The translations under genes and the position numbers were made by a program. From Gp6-AA40 sp964505975 (GTDB lineage Bacteria; Acidobacteriota; Vicinamibacteria; Vicinamibacterales; UBA2999): a stretch of DNA of 24,396 nucleotides. The stretch lies in NCBI GenBank assembly GCA_964505975.1, contig CAZDLW010000055.1:1-24396 (forward strand), written 5' to 3'. The notes under the pieces were generated by a model. The model did not search any database. It worked only from the letters and a program-made list of their open reading frames with translations, and was not told where the DNA came from. This document shows positions 6,608 to 16,300 of the stretch, one piece after another (the first letter of the stretch is position 1; the number at the start of each line of letters is the position of its first letter).

Positions 6608-7999
6608 ATGCAGCTCATGAGCGAGGTCAGTCATCCCGGGACGCGGCGTGGCGTGGCCGGCCCTCTGCTGCCGCTGCTGTGCGTTCTCTTCTCGATCCCC
6701 GCGTGCAGCGGGCTCGACAGCGTGCTCGAGGTCGAGATCCCCGGCAAGGTGCTCGAGTCATCGCTGGACAACCCCACACTGGCCGCAGTGCTGGTGCGGA
6801 GCGTGCTCGCGGACGTCGAGTGCGCGTGGAATCAGTACACCGGCGGCGCGGCGATCCATTCAGATGAATACATCCCTTCCTCCGGCAACGGTCACATGCG
6901 GGACTGGGCGAGTCGCAAGATCATCGAGACCGATGCCGGCTTCGGAACCGACGTGTGCGGCTCGTGGGGATTCCCCATGTACCAGCCGCTCCAGACGGCG
7001 CGCTTCCAGGCCGAGGACATCTTCCGCCGGCTCTCAGCGCCGCAATTCGACGACGTGCCGGGTCGTGTCCAGCACCAGGCGACGGTGCGGGCGCTGGGCG
7101 CATGGCCGCTGATCGCCATGGGCGAGGGCTTTTGCGAGGTCAGCGTGCCGGAGACGGAGGGTGCGCCCGGTCCGTTGCTGACGCCGGCGCAGGTGCTCGC
7201 GCTGGCGGAGGACCGGCTCACGGAGGCGCTCACGCTCGCGCAGCAGGCGAACAGCGCGGACATCATCAACATGGCGCGGATCGGCCGCGCCAGGGTCCGC
7301 CTCAATCTGGGCAACTATGCGGGCGCGATCGCCGACGCGGCCGAGGTGCCGGCGGGGTACGTCAAGAACGCCTCACGAGACGAGAGCATCCCGCGCCGCC
7401 ACAACTACCACTTCGAGCGGATGAATGCGACGTCCGGATTCCGCCAGCATGGCTCGATCTCGGATCACTATCGCAATCTGACGATCGCCGCCGACGGCCG
7501 GCCCACACAGAACGACGGTGTGGCGGATCCGCGCGTCAAGGCCCAGACGACCGGCGCGCTGGCCGCCGACTTCGCGACGATCCACTGGTTCCATGACAAG
7601 TACACGTCTCGTTCCACGCCTGTACCAATGGCCTCGTCCAAGGAGGCGCAGCTCATCATCGCCGAGGCAGCGGTCCGCATGAATGATCTGGACCGCGCGC
7701 GCACCGTGATCAACGCGCGGCGGACCCAGCTCGGGCTGCCGACGTTCAACCTGCCGGCGACGCAGGCGGAGATGCTGGCGCTCGTGCTCGAGGAGCGGCG
7801 CCGCGACCTGTTCGTCGAGGGCGGGCATCGCTTCAACGACATGCTTCGCTTCCGCGGCACGGAGTGGAACATTCCGTTCCTCGGCGAGCCCGGTTCGATC
7901 CATCCGAACGGACTCGATCAGACTGGCGCCGAGTACGGCACCACCACCTGCATGCCGCTTCCCATCAACGAGCGGAGGGGTAACCCCAGGATCGGGTGA
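6608..7999 (+). CDS. SusD/RagB-like surface lipoprotein 1
   Basis: This is a 463-residue partner of the SusC gene just upstream; SusD proteins form a lid over the SusC channel and bind the ligand. ATG 6608 lies five bases after GAGGAGG (6596-6602), which overlaps the susC stop. A lipoprotein signal (LLPLLCVLFSIPAC) places the lipidated residue at Cys33. The middle has TPR-like helices (for example ALAEDRLTEALTLAQQA and IINMARIGRARVRLNLGNY). The C-terminal part carries typical SusD features: KEAQLIIAEAAVRMND, LVLEERRRDLFVEGGHRF and the ending CMPLPINERRGNPRIG. It is shorter than many SusD proteins but looks complete. It matches the shorter SusD type with a Cys near the C-terminus. Confidence 0.88.
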   Translation: MQLMSEVSHPGTRRGVAGPLLPLLCVLFSIPACSGLDSVLEVEIPGKVLESSLDNPTLAAVLVRSVLADVECAWNQYTGGAAIHSDEYIPSSGNGHMRDWASRKIIETDAGFGTDVCGSWGFPMYQPLQTARFQAEDIFRRLSAPQFDDVPGRVQHQATVRALGAWPLIAMGEGFCEVSVPETEGAPGPLLTPAQVLALAEDRLTEALTLAQQANSADIINMARIGRARVRLNLGNYAGAIADAAEVPAGYVKNASRDESIPRRHNYHFERMNATSGFRQHGSISDHYRNLTIAADGRPTQNDGVADPRVKAQTTGALAADFATIHWFHDKYTSRSTPVPMASSKEAQLIIAEAAVRMNDLDRARTVINARRTQLGLPTFNLPATQAEMLALVLEERRRDLFVEGGHRFNDMLRFRGTEWNIPFLGEPGSIHPNGLDQTGAEYGTTTCMPLPINERRGNPRIG

Positions 8000-8567
8000 G
8001 GACGAGGCAGCAGGATGTCGTTCGCCTGCAGGACATCCGCGCACTGCGCGGCGGGGCGGGCTGCATCACGACATCCGCGACCCGTGCGGCGCGCCGCCGG
8101 CGCGCGAACTCCGAGAACCTTCGCTGCGTCGGCCGCTGGCGCGCGTCGGCGGGCATGGCCGCAGCAACTCGCAGCAAGGCGATTCTTGACATTCCAATCT
8201 CCGAAGAGGATCTTCACAAGAGCATCTCTCGCGGCGTCAACCGCCGCAGGGCGTGAATGGGCCATTGTTCAAGCCGGAATCGCTCGCGATCAGGATGAAC
8301 GATTGCGGCGCGGCCAAAACACCCCGCGCCGTGTATCCATCCCGTCTCCAGCTCCGGTTGCGGTGTATGCGCACGAGCAATGGTATGCTCGACACGTCTG
8401 ATTCGGCATACTGCCGGAGCCTGCCGGGCTACGGTCGACTCACGGCTTGATCACGAGCCGCAACGGGTTACACGCACAAGCTCGACCCGAAAACGAGGGG
8501 AAGCAGCCGGGACCTCGCGTCCGCGGTGAGTACGGGCGTATTCCACTCCCTGCTCTGGAGGGCATGC
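8000..8567 (+). other. Intergenic/regulatory region before SusC 2
   Basis: This 568-base gap holds no gene I can support. Several overlapping open frames (for example 8015-8401) have Arg/Ala-rich translations typical of shadow frames in GC-rich DNA. The stretch 8180-8225 is less GC-rich than its surroundings and includes TTGACA (8186-8191), but no good -10 box follows at 16-19 bases. A better promoter candidate lies at about 8381-8389 (separate entry). Small imperfect hairpins exist, such as CGGCT/AGCCG around 8446-8463, but none has a T tract. Confidence 0.4.
8374..8391 (+). promoter_or_regulatory. Candidate extended -10 promoter overlapped by an inverted repeat
   Basis: TGGTATGCT (8381-8389) matches an extended -10 element (TG-N-TATNNT). 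The nearest -35-like sequence, TTGCGG at 8358-8363, is 20 bases upstream, which is long. The inverted repeat CGAGCA-(6)-TGCTCG (8374-8391) covers the same bases and could be an operator. Transcription would start near 8396, giving a 5' untranslated region of about 170 bases before the SusC 2 start. Confidence 0.35.
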
Positions 8568-11500
8568 ATGCCGAAGCTCCGTAGTTCGATCCACGCTCTG
8601 CTCGTTGGCCTGCTGACGGCGGCACCCGTCGGCGCTCAGACGACCGGCGCCATCGCCGGCCGAGTCGTGGATGCCACCACCCAGCAGCCCATTTCCGGCG
8701 CTACCGTGACGATCGCAGGCACGCAGCTCGGAACGCTGACGCGCGTCGACGGCAACTTCCTTCTGACGGGGGTCCCCGCGGGCACGCACCGCGTGAGCGC
8801 AGGTCAGCTCGGGTATGGCTCCCAGCAGCAGGAGGTCACCGTCACAGCCGGCGAGTCGGCGACCGTGGCGTTCTCCTTGGAGCCGCAGGCGGTGCAGCTC
8901 GACGAACTCGTGGCGACCGGCTACGGCACGACGCGTCGCCTGGCCATCACCGGATCGGTCGCCAAGGTCGACGCCGCTCAGGCGAACGTCGGCGTCATCT
9001 CGGATGCCAACGACATGATCCAGGGCCGCGTCGCGGGCGTGCACATCACGCTGAACAGCGGCGAGCCAGGCGCCAGCTCGCAGGTCCGCATTCGCGGCGG
9101 CACGTCGATCAGCGCCAGCAACGAACCGCTCTACGTGATCGACGGCGTGCCGATCGAGAACGTGCCGAGCGAGACGCGCGGGATCGGCATCAACAGTGAC
9201 CCGCCTCTCGCGCGCAGCCCGCTCACCCTCATCAATCCCTCGGATATCGAGTCGATCACCATCCTGAAGGATGCATCGGCGACGGCCATCTACGGCAGTC
9301 GGGCGGCCAATGGCGTCGTCCTGATCGAGACGAAACGAGGCGCGGTCGGCGGGCTGGCAGTCGAGTACGACGGCTACGCGGCGCTGTCCAACCAGTCGAG
9401 GTATCTGGGTGTGTTGACCGGTGACGAGTACCGGCAATTCGTGCAGCAGAACGCACCCGATCGCCTCGCCGGGCTCGGGCAGGCGAACACCGACTGGGAG
9501 CGTGCGCTCACCCGCACAGGGATGACGCACAACCACAACCTCGCCTTCTCCGGCGGGGCGGAGAACACGCGGTATCGCGCCTCGCTCAATTACATGAATC
9601 AGGAGGGCGTCGTCATCAACAACGGCTTCGAGCGGGTTCAGGGCCGCCTCAACGCATCGCACCAGGCGTTCAGCGACCGGCTGCGCCTCGGCCTGAATCT
9701 TACCGCCTCGCACATCATCGGCGACTACCTACCCTGGGAGAACACGGGCGGCTTCGAAGGCGGGGTGTTCACGAACATGGTCATCTTCGACCCGACGCGG
9801 CCGGTCAGGACGACGGACCCGGCCACGGGCCAGGAAGTCTTCTTCGAACGGGGCCCCGGCCGACAGGAGCAGCGCAACCCTGTCGCCATGTCCGAGCAGG
9901 TCGCGGACGTCGGCAACACGACCCGCACGCTCGGCAACGTCACCGCCGCGCTGGACCTGTTGCCGGGCGTTACCGCGCAGCTGAACGTGGGTGTGGACCG
10001 CTCCGAGCACATCCGCCGCACGTATCTTCCCAGGATCAGCCCCGTCGGAGCGGAGTTCGAGGGTCGCGCACGGCAGGTGAGCCGCGACAACACGGCCCTC
10101 ACGCTGCAGAGTCTGTTGACCCTGCAGCACCGCATTGCGGACACTCACAGCTTCGATATCGTCGGCGGCTACGAGTTCGCCGACTATACGACCGGCGAGT
10201 TCGCCGCCGAAGGCCGCGGCTTCGCGACGGATGCCTTCAGCTTTCACAGCCTCGGTGGCGGGAACGTCCTCGTCCGGCCCTTCTCGTGGCGGGAGGACAG
10301 CCGGCTGGTCTCCTTCTTCTCCCGCGCGAACTACAACCTATCCGACCGTTATTTTCTGACCGGTGTCCTGCGGTACGACGGCTCGTCTCGCTTCGGCGAG
10401 GGCAACAAGTGGGCCCTCTTCCCAGCGGTCTCAGCGTCGTGGCGGATCAGCGAAGAGCCGTTCATGCAGGGGGGAACGTTCTCGGACCTGCGCTTGCGCG
10501 CCGGCTTCGGCCTGCAGGGCAATCAGGCCGTGCCACCGTATGCCTCCCTCATCACGCTCACGCCCGGCGGGAATTACGTGTTCGGCGAACAGCCCGTGAC
10601 CGGCATCGTGCCGAATCGCAACCCGAACCCGAACCTGCGGTGGGAGGAAACGTCGCAGTTCAACGTGGCGCTCGACTACGGTGTGCTGAACAACCGTTTC
10701 ACCGGCACCATCGAGTACTACGTCAAGAACACCTCCGACCTGCTGCTCGATGTGCCGGTGCCGCAGCCGGCACTGGTGTCGACTCGCCTCGAGAACATCG
10801 GCAAGGTTCGCAACCAGGGCCTCGAGCTCGCCTTGGATGGACTGATGATCACGCGGCCCAACCTGAGGTGGCTGGCTGGTCTCGTGTTCTCGGCCGAGCG
10901 CAACGAAGTCGTCGACCTCGGTGGCCGCTCCTTCCTCCAGAGTGCGCGGGCGAGCGGTCAGGGTCAGAGCGACACGTGGGCGCAGCGCATCATCCCGGGC
11001 CAACCCCTCGGTACGTTCTTCGGCCCCCGCTTCGTCGGCGTGGATGCGCAGGGGCGCCAGCTGTTCAGCTGCGAGCGCGCGGATGCAAGCTGCGTCAACG
11101 GGCAAACGACACAGCCGACCGGCGACGACTACGTCATCATCGGGGATGCCAATCCCGACTTCACGTTCGGCCTGCGCAGCCAGGTGGACTTAGGCAGCTT
11201 CGATCTCAGCTTCCTCGTCCGTAGTGAGATCGGAAATGACGTCTTCAACAACACCGCACTGGTCTACGCGACAAAGACCAACGTCACAGCGAACAGGAAC
11301 TTCCTGCGCTCGGCGCTCAACGATGGAATTGCTATCGGCGAGCCCGCCATCTACTCGTCGCTCTGGATCGAAGATGGCTCGTTCGTGCGCTTGCAGAACG
11401 TCACGCTCGGCTACACGTTCAATCTGGCTCGCTTTGGCGCTCAGGCCCGGCCTGCCCGCGTGTATCTCTCGGCCGACAATCTGATCCTGCTGACCGACTA

Positions 11501-11618
11501 TACCGGCTATGATCCGGAAGTGCACACGGCAGCCGAAGGACTGGCCGTGCGAGGCGTAGACTACCTGAACTATCCTCGGCCACGCATGTTCACGGCAGGT
11601 GTGCGTGTCTCGTTCTGA
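8568..11618 (+). CDS. SusC/RagA-type TonB-dependent outer-membrane transporter 2
   Basis: This 1016-residue SusC-family transporter is a distant paralogue of the one at 3415. ATG 8568 is chosen because GGAGGG (8557-8562) lies five bases upstream; the frame is open further 5' to a GTG at 8526 without a clear SD. A signal peptide (LLVGLLTAAPVGA) ends at about residue 23. Then come a carboxypeptidase-regulatory-like domain (24-110), the TonB-box/linker LDELVATGYGTTRR, a plug domain with VRIRGGTSISASNEPLYVID, NPSDIESITILKDASATAIY and GSRAANGVVLIETKRG, and a barrel ending GVRVSF. Cys835 and Cys842 lie close together in a probable loop. The gene is followed after 94 bases by a SusD gene, then by an ASPIC protein and a PAP2-like enzyme on the same strand. 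The ligand is unknown. Confidence 0.94.
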   Translation: MPKLRSSIHALLVGLLTAAPVGAQTTGAIAGRVVDATTQQPISGATVTIAGTQLGTLTRVDGNFLLTGVPAGTHRVSAGQLGYGSQQQEVTVTAGESATVAFSLEPQAVQLDELVATGYGTTRRLAITGSVAKVDAAQANVGVISDANDMIQGRVAGVHITLNSGEPGASSQVRIRGGTSISASNEPLYVIDGVPIENVPSETRGIGINSDPPLARSPLTLINPSDIESITILKDASATAIYGSRAANGVVLIETKRGAVGGLAVEYDGYAALSNQSRYLGVLTGDEYRQFVQQNAPDRLAGLGQANTDWERALTRTGMTHNHNLAFSGGAENTRYRASLNYMNQEGVVINNGFERVQGRLNASHQAFSDRLRLGLNLTASHIIGDYLPWENTGGFEGGVFTNMVIFDPTRPVRTTDPATGQEVFFERGPGRQEQRNPVAMSEQVADVGNTTRTLGNVTAALDLLPGVTAQLNVGVDRSEHIRRTYLPRISPVGAEFEGRARQVSRDNTALTLQSLLTLQHRIADTHSFDIVGGYEFADYTTGEFAAEGRGFATDAFSFHSLGGGNVLVRPFSWREDSRLVSFFSRANYNLSDRYFLTGVLRYDGSSRFGEGNKWALFPAVSASWRISEEPFMQGGTFSDLRLRAGFGLQGNQAVPPYASLITLTPGGNYVFGEQPVTGIVPNRNPNPNLRWEETSQFNVALDYGVLNNRFTGTIEYYVKNTSDLLLDVPVPQPALVSTRLENIGKVRNQGLELALDGLMITRPNLRWLAGLVFSAERNEVVDLGGRSFLQSARASGQGQSDTWAQRIIPGQPLGTFFGPRFVGVDAQGRQLFSCERADASCVNGQTTQPTGDDYVIIGDANPDFTFGLRSQVDLGSFDLSFLVRSEIGNDVFNNTALVYATKTNVTANRNFLRSALNDGIAIGEPAIYSSLWIEDGSFVRLQNVTLGYTFNLARFGAQARPARVYLSADNLILLTDYTGYDPEVHTAAEGLAVRGVDYLNYPRPRMFTAGVRVSF

Positions 11619-11712
11619 GGTGTGCACGTTGCTCGCGCTCGGACGCCGGCCGAACCGGCTGAAGTCAGGGAACCTGAAGAATATCGGATCACTCCTACAG
11701 GGATCTGCAGCC

Positions 11713-13326
11713 ATGAGGATACCAGCTTTCATGAAGCCGGCCCGAGCCGCCGGGCTCTACGCGGTGCTCCTCGCGTCGCCCATCATGGCGACCCTGCAGG
11801 GATGCACCGACCTGGCGGAATCGCCCTTGAGTGCCATTACGCCTGACAACTTCTACCGGAACGAGGAAGAAGTGGTCGGCGGCCTCGCGGCGATCTACGC
11901 TCAGCTGAAAAGCTCGCTCTGGGGCTACTACAACCTGAGCGAGGTCACCACGGACGAGATCATCGTGCCCACGCGGGGCGGGGACTGGTTCGATGGTGGC
12001 CGCTGGTTGGAGCTTCACCGCCAGACCTGGACGGCGACCAGCAGCACCGCAGGGGACGATATCATTGGCGCGTGGAACGATGCCTTTACCGGCATTGCGC
12101 GCGCCAACGTGCTGCTCAGTGTGCTGCCGGATGTGGCCGTGGCCAACAAGGACGTCGTGGAGGCCGAGATCCGCACGCTGCGGGCATTCTACTATTACTT
12201 CCTCATGGATCTGTTCGGCGGCGTGCCGATCGTGGAGACGACCGAGATCGTGCCGCGGGAGCGAAGCACACGCGCCGAGGTGTTCGCGTTCATTGAACGC
12301 GAGTTGGAGGCGGCCCGCGCAGTGCTGCCATTGCAGTGGCCGGGGAGCATGAACGGTCGCATGACCAAAGGCGCTGCCGATGCCATCCTGGCGAGCATGT
12401 ACCTGAACGCCGAAGTGTTCACCGGGACGGTCACTGCGGCCGGCCTGCAGCGCGGCGCGCCTCGCTGGGAGGAAGCCATCGCGACCGCGGACCGCATCCT
12501 GAACTCCGGCGTGTACAGCCTGGCAGCCGACTGGCATGCGAACTTCCGTGCGGACAACCATCTGTCACCCGAGAACATCCTCGTCGTCAAACACTTGAAC
12601 CAGGACGGACTCGGTTTCGAGATGGTTTATCGCGGGCTGCACTACAACTCCGGTGCTGGCGGCGCATGGAACGGCTTCTCGACCCTCGCCGAGACCTACT
12701 TCGCGTTCGATACCTTGCGCGTAGAAACGCAGCCCGTACCCGGCACCAACACCACGGCAAACCTGCTCATCTCGAACGACAAGCGGCACGAGATCTTCCT
12801 GGCCGGCCAGCATCGCAACGTCGACACGGGTGAGCCGGTGCTCGACCGCACCGGTGTACCGCTGTTCCTGACGCCGGAGATCCGAGATGCGGAGCAGGCT
12901 CATGAAAGGGAGGGCGTGCGGATCTACAAATGGCCCGCGGATCCGGACCGCGCCGGCTCGCATCACAGCAATGATTACGCGTACTTCCGACTCGGCGAGA
13001 TCTATCTGATCAAGGCCGAGGCTCTCAACGAATTGGGACGCACCGGCGAGGCCGTCGCCCTGGTCAACACCTTGCGCGCCCGCGTATTCGACCCGGACAA
13101 GCCGATCGCCGGCGGCGGGCAGACGGAGGTGCGGGAGCAGATCCGCATGGAGCGGCTTTTCGAGCTCACCGCCGAGGCGAAGCGGCGCCAGGACCTGATC
13201 CGGCACGACCGCTACACGCTGCCCTGGTCGTTCAAGCAGCAGCGCGAGGCGTACCGCATTCTGATGCCGATTCCGCAGTCGCAATTGGATGCCAATCCAC
13301 TGCTCACGCAGAACCCTGGATACTGA
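11713..13326 (+). CDS. SusD/RagB-like surface lipoprotein 2
   Basis: This 537-residue protein is the binding partner of SusC 2. ATG 11713 is preceded by AGGGA (11699-11703), nine bases away; ATG 11731 is an alternative. The signal peptide ends in the lipobox MATLQGC (Cys31). The mature N-terminus (LAESPLSAITPDNFYRNEEE) is the standard SusD opening, followed by an EEVVGGLAAIYAQL helix. YAYFRLGEIYLIKAEALNEL, IRMERLFELTAEAKRRQDLI and the ending SQLDANPLLTQNPGY are also characteristic. A 94-base spacer separates it from SusC 2 and holds a small hairpin, GCCGG-(5)-CCGGC (11645-11659), which might affect relative expression but has no T tract. The 3' end overlaps the ATG proposed for the next gene. 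Confidence 0.93.
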   Translation: MRIPAFMKPARAAGLYAVLLASPIMATLQGCTDLAESPLSAITPDNFYRNEEEVVGGLAAIYAQLKSSLWGYYNLSEVTTDEIIVPTRGGDWFDGGRWLELHRQTWTATSSTAGDDIIGAWNDAFTGIARANVLLSVLPDVAVANKDVVEAEIRTLRAFYYYFLMDLFGGVPIVETTEIVPRERSTRAEVFAFIERELEAARAVLPLQWPGSMNGRMTKGAADAILASMYLNAEVFTGTVTAAGLQRGAPRWEEAIATADRILNSGVYSLAADWHANFRADNHLSPENILVVKHLNQDGLGFEMVYRGLHYNSGAGGAWNGFSTLAETYFAFDTLRVETQPVPGTNTTANLLISNDKRHEIFLAGQHRNVDTGEPVLDRTGVPLFLTPEIRDAEQAHEREGVRIYKWPADPDRAGSHHSNDYAYFRLGEIYLIKAEALNELGRTGEAVALVNTLRARVFDPDKPIAGGGQTEVREQIRMERLFELTAEAKRRQDLIRHDRYTLPWSFKQQREAYRILMPIPQSQLDANPLLTQNPGY

Positions 13327-16300
13327 TTCCAGGAGACGTAGGGTCGTTCTGCGCCACAGCCTGATCTCGTTCAGGTCAGGCTATGGCGCCTTCTTTCAGT
13401 GCGTGGTTTGCGCGCTATGTCTGAGCGCCGGCTGCTTTGATGCGGACCGGTCCGCACCGGCATATCCTCTGGCCACAGCGCCCGCGCCCGACGGTCAGCT
13501 CTTCACGTTGCTACCTTCGAGCTACACCGGCGTCAGGTTCGAGAACCGCCTCACCGATACGCGCGAGCTGAACGTCTTCACCTATCGCAACTACTACAAC
13601 GGCGGCGGCGTGGCGCTGGGCGACCTCACCGGCAACGGCCTGCCGGATCTTCTGCTCACGTCGAATCTGGACGCTAACCGGTTGTATCTGAACGAAGGCG
13701 AGTACCGCTTCCGGGACGTTACGGAGGAGGCCAGGGTCGCCGGAAACGGGTTCTGGGCAACCGGAGCCACGTTCGTGGACATCGACGGCGACGGACTGCT
13801 GGACATCTACGTATCCTATGCTGGCGATGTCGCGGGCGAGCGGCGGGCCAACGAGCTCTACATCAACCAGGGCCTCGACGCGCGGGGTGTGCCGACCTTT
13901 ACCGAGATGGCGGCCGCGTATGGCATCGCCGATGAGGGATATTCGACGCACGCCGCATTCTTCGACTATGACCGTGACGGATACCTGGACCTGTACCTGG
14001 TCAACAATTCGTTTCGGCCGGTCAGCAGCTTCGGGCTGCGCAACATCCGGCACGTGCGCGATGAGCGAGGTGGCGACAAGCTCTATCGCAACGTTGGCGG
14101 CCGCTTCGTCGACGTGAGCGAGCAGGCCGGCATTTACGGCAGCGAGATCGGCTTCGGCCTGGGCGTCGCCGTGGGCGATGTCAATCGCGATGGCTGGCCG
14201 GACATCTACGTCGCGAATGACTTCTTCGAGCGGGACTATCTCTACATCAACAACGGCGATGGCACCTTCACCGAGGTGCTCGACCGCCAGATGCCGTACA
14301 TCAGCTATTTCTCGATGGGACTGGATATCGCGGACATCAACAATGACGGCTGGCCCGATATCTTCGTGACCGACATGCTGCCGGAGGATGACCACCGCCT
14401 CAAGACGACCGCCGCGTTCGAGAGCTGGGATGTGTATCAGACCAAGCTGAAGAACGACTACCACCACCAGTTCATGCGCAACATGCTCCATGTGAACAAT
14501 GGCAATGGAACGTTCAGCGATATCGGCCAGATGGCCGGCGTGGCGCGGACGGACTGGAGTTGGAGCGCGCTCATCGCCGATTTCGATCAGGATGGCCACA
14601 AGGACATCTATGTCACCAACGGTATGCCCCGCGACCTGACCTCACAGGATTACATTTCCTTCTTGGCGAACGACGCAACCATGGCGGCGGCCAGCCGCAG
14701 CAAACGCGTCGATTTCCTGCGGCTCGTCGAGGCGATGAGCTCCACACCCTTGCCGAATTATGCGTTCCGTAACAAGGGCGACCTGACCTTCGAGAATCAG
14801 AGCGCCAACTGGGGGGTCGCCACACCGGGCTTTTCCAATGGCGCTGCCTACGGTGATCTGAACGGCGACGGCGGTCTGGATCTGGTCGTCAACAACATCA
14901 ATCAGGAAGCCTTCATCTACCGCAACAACGTCCGTACGCTGCTCGACAACCGCTATTTGCAGATCAAGCTCGAGGGGGACGGATCCAACCGGTTCGGCAT
15001 TGGATCGAAGGTGACGCTCCGGAGCGGCGACCGAATGTTCTTCCAGGAGCTGATGCCCTCCCGCGGATTTCAGTCCAGTGTGGATTACGTCCTCACTTTC
15101 GGGATCGGCGGGCTGGATGCGGTCGAGTCGGTGATGGTCGAGTGGCCCGACGGGCGAGTCGGTATCCAGCGGGACGTGGCCGCCAACCAGCGTCTGATCG
15201 TGCGGCAATCCGACGCGGCCATGGCCGAGCCCGTCGAGCGACCCACCGTCGCGCCGCTGTTCACGGACATGACAGACGAGATCGGTTTCACGTTCGTGCA
15301 TCAGGAGAATGAGTTCGTGGATTTCGACCGCGAACGTCTGATGCCGAAGCTGCTGTCGACCGAAGGACCGTTCATGGCGGTGGCTGACGTGAACGGTGAC
15401 GGTTTGTCGGACGCGTTCATCGGCGGCGCGAAGGACCAGCCGGGTCAGCTCCTCATCCAGCAGCGGGACGGGCAGTTCGTGCCCACCAACGCAGCGATGT
15501 TCGAGCGAGATCGCGTATCGGAAGACCTGGGAGCCGTGTTTTTCGATGCCACCGGCAACGGCGTTCCTGACCTCTACGTGGTCAGTGGCGGCAGCGAGTT
15601 CTCGGATCTGGCCCCCGCACTGCAGGATCGGCTGTACCTGAACGATGGGCGTGGCAATTTCCGGAAGGCGGAGGGTCACCTGCCATCGATGAACGTCAGT
15701 GGATCGCGGGCGGCGGCCGCCGACTTCGACGGGGATGGCCACATCGATCTGTTCGTCGGCGGCCGCGTCGTTCCGTGGCGTTATGGCATCGATCCGCCGA
15801 GCGTCCTGCTCAGGAACGATGGCCGCGGCCGCTTCACCGATGTCACCGCGCAGGTGGCGCCCGCGCTAGCGCGGATCGGGATGGTGACCGATGCGCTCTG
15901 GCACGACGTGGACGGAGATGGCCGGCCGGATCTCGTCGTGATCGGTGAGTGGATGCCGATCTCGATCTTCCGCAACACCGGAACCGGCACGCTCGAGCTG
16001 ATGGCGACGCCTGGCCTCGAGCGGAGCCACGGCTGGTGGAACCGGATCATCGCCGGCGACTTCACGGGTGACGGCCACACCGATTTCATCGTGGGCAACC
16101 TGGGGCTCAACACCCGCCTGCGTGCCGCGGAGGACGAACCGGCGACGATGTACACGAAGGATTTCAGCGGCAATGGTTTCGTCGAACAGATCGTCTCGTA
16201 TTACAACAACGGCACGAGTTATCCGCTCGTGCTGCGCGATGATCTCATAAAATCCATCACCTTCCTGAAGTCGCGTTACCTCAACTACGCGGACTTCGCC

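Noticed and set aside
8186..8191. TTGACA as a -35 box
   Set aside because: No acceptable -10 sequence lies 16-19 bases downstream.
8155..8256. Short frame (33 codons) with the less biased peptide ILDIPISEEDLHKSISRGVN
   Set aside because: There is no SD site and no known motif; the stretch is merely less GC-rich and more likely regulatory.
8015..8401. Open frame of 128 codons between the two SusCD operons
   Set aside because: Composition is Arg/Ala/Pro-rich, no SD site is present, and no motif was recognised.
11645..11659. Hairpin between SusC 2 and SusD 2 as a terminator
   Set aside because: It is a five-base-pair stem without a T tract in a region where co-transcription is expected.
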